Assembly: GCF_963576615.1 (NCBI RefSeq)
Contig: NC_088717.1
Span: 39,510,302 to 39,574,301, forward strand
Origin: Watersipora subatra
Lineage: Eukaryota; Bryozoa; Gymnolaemata; Cheilostomatida; Watersiporidae
Length of the DNA stretch: 64,000 nucleotides
Direction of reading: 5' to 3'
This document shows, one piece after another, positions 60,801-64,000 of this stretch (position 1 is its first letter; each line of letters starts with the position of its first letter). The notes under the pieces are model-generated. The model did no database searches and was not told where the DNA came from. It worked only from the letters and a program-made list of their open reading frames with translations. A program made the position numbers and the translations under genes.

Positions 60801-63350
60801 AGGTCAAACACTCTCGATCACTAGGCATCATATAATTTCATTTTAAACTATAGCTGTAGTCGCAGAGTATCATTGAGGACATAATAGGAAAAATAAAGAT
60901 TTATCATGTAAAGTTGACTCGTACTAGTATATAAAAGCTGCAAAGATTGCGCAATTGTAATTTTCAAGACTCTAGTTAATCAAACTTTAAGCTATTTATA
61001 TTGAAACTTTGTCGTCGCGTAATCTAGCCACAAACCATTTGATTTTTTGTTAAATTAAAAGTTAGGTTGATTTGTCTGTCAAGTTTTAAATGTGTTAAAA
61101 TGACGCAACATTGACCTGTTATACAGGTTGGTGTTCAGCTTGGGAACTCCTGCCAATGCGTATGAAGCTGCACATGCAAAGCATGTATGCTAAGGTTTTT
61201 GTGTGATACCGTATTAGAAATTTACTACTTTTAATTTAAATCCTTTAATTTTTCTTTAGATAATTTTTCAGTTATTACTTTATATTATTATATTATTATT
61301 TGGAAAAAATTCTTGCAATGACTAATTTATTGTTTCTGCTAAAGTTTTAACCACACAAAACTGAGCTCATTCCTAAAGGAATTAGCCAGTGAGATCTAGT
61401 GATACAAAAGCGTTCCAAACAAACACCAATTTGCTGGACTTGGTATTAAAAACATTGGTAGCATCGGGTGAGAAAAGGTATTGGGTCATTTCTCAATGGT
61501 TAAGAAGCTTCTCTTGTCGTTACACCTTCGGTAACACAAGGGCTGAGAAGCTTATTAGATAAATTCGGTTGAATCAACTCAAAGTCTTTTATATGATTTG
61601 CGAGAATATTAGAAGTACATGAATCTTGTATAATGCAACTATATATCACAGGAGAGTGTATAAGTTTATGAGTTCCCCTGTAAAACGAACTTGTCCGTGT
61701 GCTGAATGGTTCATCAAAAGTTGTTGGCATGTTTTAGAAAATCGAAAAAGACTATTCAAAGTCGATGAGGAATCTGGAAGGATATTTATAGCTCAACCTT
61801 TGTCACAGACCTCTATCGGCTCTTATCCTCTAACACTAGTAGTCTATGATACAGCACAGCACTCTGATTCAATAGACATCATTGTACTAATCACAGATGA
61901 CACTGTTATGACTCCTAATGCAAAGGGTCGACAATTGGAAAATTTTTACGTCATCCTCGGCGCATCCTTGACTGTAGCCGCAGTAATCATCGCTCTAGTC
62001 TCGACCGCTTATGTTAAGTTTATCAGACAGGTTGGTAAAATAGATATTCATGGTTTTGATTAGCCGTCAATTCTAATTGAACATTATTTTTCTGTTATAA
62101 TTTTTATTTTATCATTTTTCAGAAACAGAGAGAGTCGCGTATTTACAACTGCAGAAAGGCTGTTCAATCTCGACTACACTGCTCTGTTGAAAGCAGCAGC
62201 CAGGCTCCTAGTCAGAAGTTTGATAGTTTAGTTTTCTCATCACCTGCTTCTCCTAGTCAACCCGAGTGTCATCTGGCACACACTTGCCATGACCTGTGTT
62301 TTGGGCGTCTACATTGCAGACATTCTGTCAACTGCGCTGTAAGTATTTACACTTCATCATTTATGTAACTGAAAGTTCATCTTAAAATATGCTTTCATTG
62401 TGGCTGTCTGATTTTCTCTTTGCAAACTGTCTAGTTTTGCTTATAATTTTTTTTGGTTATTACTAGAATAGCCTCTGTTGATTATAATGCCTATGCAAGG
62501 TCTGCTTCTTGTTTCTCTGTCTCGAGCATTGTAATGTTCCTTTTCTTGCATTATGTAGACCAAGATCTGCTAAGTACACTTTGATCTTGATTGTCAATCG
62601 TTTTCCGAAGATGTTGAAAACTGCCTTTGAGTATTTTTTTGCTAATTATAAATTATAAATTTTTTATGACTACTAACAGATTTGAAAATAAGTGGGCAAA
62701 ATCTTTATTGCCCTGATTAGACCTACGTGTAATTTGGTTTACAAGTATTTTATTGAGTAGATGAGAGCACTTGTCTGGGACCTTCATAAGATTCTTAGTG
62801 TTTCTATCTTCATTTTATCTAATACATTATATAATATATAATGTATATTATATATATTTTTATATATATAATATATATATATACATTATATAATTTACAA
62901 TATATACAAATATTTTTGAATATTTGTATATATGTTAATATATATGTATATATATTTTATATAATACATGATATCTAATAATTTATACAGTTATGTTGCT
63001 CTATCAAATGTGGAGTTTTCCACTAACTAGTTTAGTATAATTTATGAGTTTCAACAAAATAAAGTTTAAATTATTTTAGTCCGTTTATCATTTCTTTTTA
63101 GAGCACATCTAACCCTGACAGCGGATGCGTGTCTCTCGATATTCCACCTCCTTCATGCCGAGCCACCGCACCATCTCCACAGTGCGGCAGCGACATAGTC
63201 TCATTCCACATTGTTGCCAACCTATCTACCTTCTCTCTAAACGGAAAATCATCTGCTGCCAACTCGAGCTTCAACAGCTGCGATGTATTTAGTGTGGATG
63301 ACACAGAACTTCAACCGACAGCTTGCGTAGAAGTTGCATCTTTTAACTGA
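45679..63350 (+). CDS. Protocadherin-like protein B (14 coding exons, 955 aa)
   Basis: Tandem paralogue of the gene at 22848, with the same presumed role in calcium-dependent surface recognition. Exon lengths sum to 2868 bases in one frame. Signal peptide 1-20; seven EC repeats with linkers DIDDN, DVNDN, DVNDH, DINDH, DVNDN and DINDN; membrane helix ~774-797; tail ~798-955. Exons 2-11 equal those of A in length; exon 1 is one codon longer and exon 12 one codon shorter. LDRE is intact in EC4 and EC6, LDCE in EC2, LDYE in EC3, LDFE in EC5, and absent in EC7. The tail is shorter than in A, and its exon 13 is Cys/His-rich. I chose the ATG at 45679 because it gives the same 20 residues before GIEIHL as in A; an in-frame ATG at 45601 would add 26 residues. 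Not assignable to a named protocadherin. Confidence 0.92.
45852..48081. other. Protocadherin B intron 1
   Basis: No exon. Two less AT-rich stretches (about 45990-46210 and 46400-46570) carry minus-strand open segments that could be decayed coding sequence of an inserted element; I could not name a family or find terminal repeats. Confidence 0.4.
48082..48256 (+). CDS. Protocadherin B exon 2: rest of EC1
   Basis: Acceptor TTCTTGTAG, donor GTAAGT. Encodes YFNVSSRSGIVCTKTRIDRE and the VCSQSVEDC Cys pair as in A, plus one extra Cys. Length 175. Confidence 0.92.
49837..50412. repeat. 36-bp minisatellite, 16 copies
   Basis: Unit of 36 bp containing CCGATGTGTCAATCCTGACC, in intron 2 of gene B. The length is a multiple of three and one frame lacks stops, so it yields a repetitive 271-residue open frame (SYLPTDVSILTI units) at 49756-50571. 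It has no splice sites or counterpart in A, and I do not call it a gene. Confidence 0.95.
50591..50725. repeat. 20-bp minisatellite, about 7 copies
   Basis: Units GACCTCTGGTGCTAAACATT, with later copies changed to GATAATAAAC, in intron 2 of gene B. Confidence 0.95.
51010..51178 (+). CDS. Protocadherin B exon 3: EC1-EC2 linker, EC2 first half
   Basis: VIIEDIDDNLPRF, TLTLPEGDD, AVDYDSQE. Acceptor TGTTTTAG, donor GTATTT, phase 1 at its end. Length 169, very close to A at the nucleotide level. Confidence 0.93.
51424..52975. repeat. 24-bp minisatellite, more than 60 copies in two subfamilies
   Basis: From 51424 to about 52548 the unit is TATGGTAGAGTATGTAAAGT plus CTTG; from there to 52975 it is TTAGAGTAAGTCACACATTG plus TATG, with some 25-bp units. 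The unit length is a multiple of three and several frames lack stops, so there are long open frames on both strands (301 residues on plus, 127 on minus). In intron 3 of gene B. Confidence 0.95.
53242..53299. repeat. 14-bp tandem repeat, 4 copies
   Basis: Units ATTTATATAGGAAT in intron 3 of gene B, followed by TA-rich simple sequence at about 53440-53650. Confidence 0.9.
53773..53911 (+). CDS. Protocadherin B exon 4: EC2 middle
   Basis: Encodes VRLVGNLDCESSSQVNFAIE; same LDCE change as A. Length 139. The donor GTTCAT is a poor match to consensus, but the length, phase and next exon agree with A. Confidence 0.85.
54053..54279 (+). CDS. Protocadherin B exon 5: EC2 end, EC3 first half
   Basis: SDVNDNRPIFVQDSYTV, ISENISTGTVI, ALDKDVSDKNRNVKYI. 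Acceptor TTGTAG, donor GTAAGT, phase 1 at its end, length 227. Confidence 0.95.
54916..55103 (+). CDS. Protocadherin B exon 6: EC3 end, EC4 start
   Basis: GEIVVSRQLDYEL, VIAYDTGSPSLSS, EDVNDHVPYI. Acceptor TTTGTAG, donor GTGAGA, length 188. Confidence 0.95.
55156..55270. mobile_element. Short MITE of the CTCTATTTGAAC family
   Basis: Ends CTGTAAAACCTCTATTTGA and the inverted AAATAGAGGTTTTACGGTAG. About 115 bp, apparently an internal-deletion copy of the family represented at 3632-6908 and 56495-56866. Confidence 0.8.
55340..56103 (-). mobile_element. pogo/Tc1-mariner-like MITE, copy 2, uninterrupted
   Basis: Same ends as the element at 33920 (CAGTCAAACATGGATAACTC and inverse) but in the opposite orientation, flanked by TA on both sides. 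It lacks the nested MITE and so shows the empty site. In intron 6 of gene B, about 50 bp before exon 7. Confidence 0.88.
56155..56406 (+). CDS. Protocadherin B exon 7: EC4 body
   Basis: VEEHSDIGTFVAHITVTDAD to NADLDREELTESNVDISC. Acceptor TTTTTGCAG, donor GTAAGT, phase 0 at both ends, length 252. Confidence 0.95.
56495..56866. mobile_element. MITE of the CTCTATTTGAAC family
   Basis: Ends CTACCGTAAACCTGTATTTG and the inverted CAAATAGACGATTTATGGTA. The interior reads like the terminal repeats of the 3632-6908 element (GTGCAAAATGTAGG, GAAAAATACAGTGCCA). In intron 7 of gene B. Confidence 0.8.
56968..56980. repeat. Poly(C) run of 13
   Basis: Thirteen C in a row inside otherwise AT-rich intron 7 of gene B; the only such run noticed in the window. 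Confidence 0.95.
57177..57326 (+). CDS. Protocadherin B exon 8: EC4-EC5 linker, EC5 first half
   Basis: VEVTDINDHNPVFE, YNVYELAENTVLG, ATDMDSGDNARLT. Acceptor ATACAG, donor GTAAGT, phase 0 at both ends, length 150. Confidence 0.95.
58198..58321 (+). CDS. Protocadherin B exon 9: EC5 second part
   Basis: PFAVDPVTGVIQVAGPLDFE, with the same LDFE as A. Acceptor TTTTACAG, donor GTGAGT, phase 1 at its end, length 124. Contains the 78-base stretch identical to A. Confidence 0.95.
58656..58697. repeat. 16-bp-arm perfect hairpin
   Basis: Arms ATTGTGAAGGTGGCTG and its exact complement with a 10-bp loop. GGTGGCTG matches the SINE head start at 41912, so it may be two SINE heads in opposite orientation. 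Confidence 0.85.
59280..59566 (+). CDS. Protocadherin B exon 10: EC5 end, EC6
   Basis: DNGVPSRSASALVTVHLTDV, NDNHPVF, IMESVPAGVVG, ATDSDEEG, PLDREVVDEYK. Phase 1 in, 0 out. Acceptor TTTTTAG, donor GTAAGT, length 287. Confidence 0.95.
60235..60460 (+). CDS. Protocadherin B exon 11: EC6 end, EC7 first half
   Basis: FTVVAQDLGEPSLTSTA, VLDINDNSPSF, AIDLDSSDHGKLRYQL. Acceptor TTGCAG, donor GTAAGT, phase 1 at its end, length 226. Confidence 0.95.
61738..62030 (+). CDS. Protocadherin B exon 12: EC7 end and membrane helix
   Basis: LFKVDEESGRIFI, LVVYDTAQHSDSIDIIVLIT, short stalk, then the helix YVILGASLTVAAVIIALVST and KFIRQ. The acceptor GTTTTAG is supported by alignment to A; the open frame reaches further upstream, but that part has no counterpart. 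Donor GTTGGT as in A. Confidence 0.93.
62123..62338 (+). CDS. Protocadherin B exon 13: cytoplasmic, Cys/His-rich
   Basis: 72 residues, phase 0 at both ends. The second half is rich in Cys and His (CHLAHTCHDLCFGRLHCRH), which suggests metal binding or palmitoylation. The gene A counterpart has a single Cys. Confidence 0.88.
62825..62975. repeat. TA-rich simple sequence
   Basis: Imperfect TATATA and ATTATATA runs with self-complementary segments in intron 13 of gene B. Confidence 0.85.
63102..63350 (+). CDS. Protocadherin B exon 14: C-terminal tail
   Basis: 82 residues plus TGA. Contains SNPDSGCVSLDI, IVANLSTFSL and SCDVFSVDD, aligned to gene A, and stops about 40 residues earlier than A. Acceptor TTTTTAGAG region with AG at 63100-63101. 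Confidence 0.92.
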   Translation, partial: STSNPDSGCVSLDIPPPSCRATAPSPQCGSDIVSFHIVANLSTFSLNGKSSAANSSFNSCDVFSVDDTELQPTACVEVASFN

Positions 63351-64000
63351 GCTCAAAACAATGGAGTGGATGTTCACACTGATGTCTAAAGACACATCGG
63401 AGAATACCAACAGGACTCCAATTTTTAAAAATCATTTATGTATTTTATAAACCTCTACTGTAATAACTTACACATTTTATATAGCTGATGTGTACGCTAG
63501 TTGAGGCTAAAATTTGTATTTGCAGAATTCTTTTTATAGTCCAGAGTAAGAATTTTATATATCATAACTTACTGAAATTTCATAGACACTACATGATGGT
63601 TTCATAGACACTACATGATGGTTTCATAGACACTACATGATGGTTTCATAGACACTACATGATGGCTTCATAGACACTACATGATGGTTTCATAGACACT
63701 ACATGATGGTTTCATAGACACTACATGATGGTTTCATAGACACTACATGATGGTTTCATAGACAGTACATGATGGTTTCGTAGACACTACATGATGGTTT
63801 TATTAGATACATTGTCAATATATTACTGAATAATAATAATTGACACAATGACTGTAAATTTCTTCATTAAAAATGCACATTTATATTATCTGTGTGCTAC
63901 AAGACAGTCTTCTGTAGAATTATCTTATCATCATATAAGATGAGAGAAGAACCCAGATATGAGTAAAAAACCAATATATGTTATGTGTCTTAAGTAGACA
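63351..64000 (+). other. Protocadherin B 3' flank
   Basis: Probable 3' untranslated region carrying a 22-bp minisatellite. No canonical AATAAA was noticed; ATTAAA at 63866 is a possible poly(A) signal. Confidence 0.45.
63578..63797. repeat. 22-bp minisatellite, 10 copies
   Basis: Ten units of TTTCATAGACACTACATGAT plus GG with very few changes, probably inside the 3' untranslated region of gene B. Confidence 0.95.

Noticed and set aside
61626..61737. 5' extension of protocadherin B exon 12
   Set aside because: The frame is open, but exon 12 of gene A begins exactly where the GTTTTAG acceptor places B exon 12, and the extra residues do not continue the EC7 fold.

Overview
This is animal (metazoan) nuclear DNA. 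It is AT-rich and made of spliced genes with GT-AG introns, dense non-autonomous transposons, tRNA-derived SINEs and minisatellites. The gene content and the style of the repeats fit a lophotrochozoan invertebrate (mollusc, bryozoan or annelid); that placement is inference, and the species cannot be named from the sequence.

Three plus-strand genes can be assembled. (1) From about 2.99 to 14.85 kb lies the 3' part of an unrecognised gene. It encodes three exon-sized cysteine-rich modules of eight Cys each, followed by a leucine-rich stretch and a cap-like CxC segment. Its 5' end was not found. (2) From 22.3 to about 41.5 kb lies protocadherin-like gene A, with 14 coding exons giving 994 residues: signal peptide, seven cadherin (EC) repeats, one membrane segment and a cytoplasmic tail of about 200 residues. 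(3) From 45.1 to about 63.9 kb lies its tandem paralogue, gene B, with 14 coding exons giving 955 residues. The two protocadherins share all 13 intron positions and phases. Exons 2 to 11 have identical lengths in both. Upstream of each lies a similar promoter block: a 48-bp ungapped element, a TATA box and a short 5' leader with a GTGAGT donor. The ectodomains are alike, with some stretches identical at the nucleotide level, while cytoplasmic exon 13 has diverged strongly.

The rest is introns and intergenic DNA. Introns of the first gene hold a composite foldback element (3.6-6.9 kb), several MITEs, a perfect 29-bp hairpin, and tandem arrays of 34-bp and 50-bp units. The 14.9-22.1 kb spacer carries diverged repeated blocks and SINEs. 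Gene A introns hold a 1.67-kb element with terminal inverted repeats (TIRs), a pogo-like MITE with a second MITE nested in it, and others. Gene B introns hold long 36-bp and 24-bp minisatellites that give spurious open frames, and an uninterrupted copy of the same pogo-like MITE.

Functionally, the A and B products would be calcium-dependent cell-surface recognition or adhesion proteins, probably members of a larger tandem cluster. All exon models are read by eye from splice signals, reading frame and A-B comparison; no transcript data were available.
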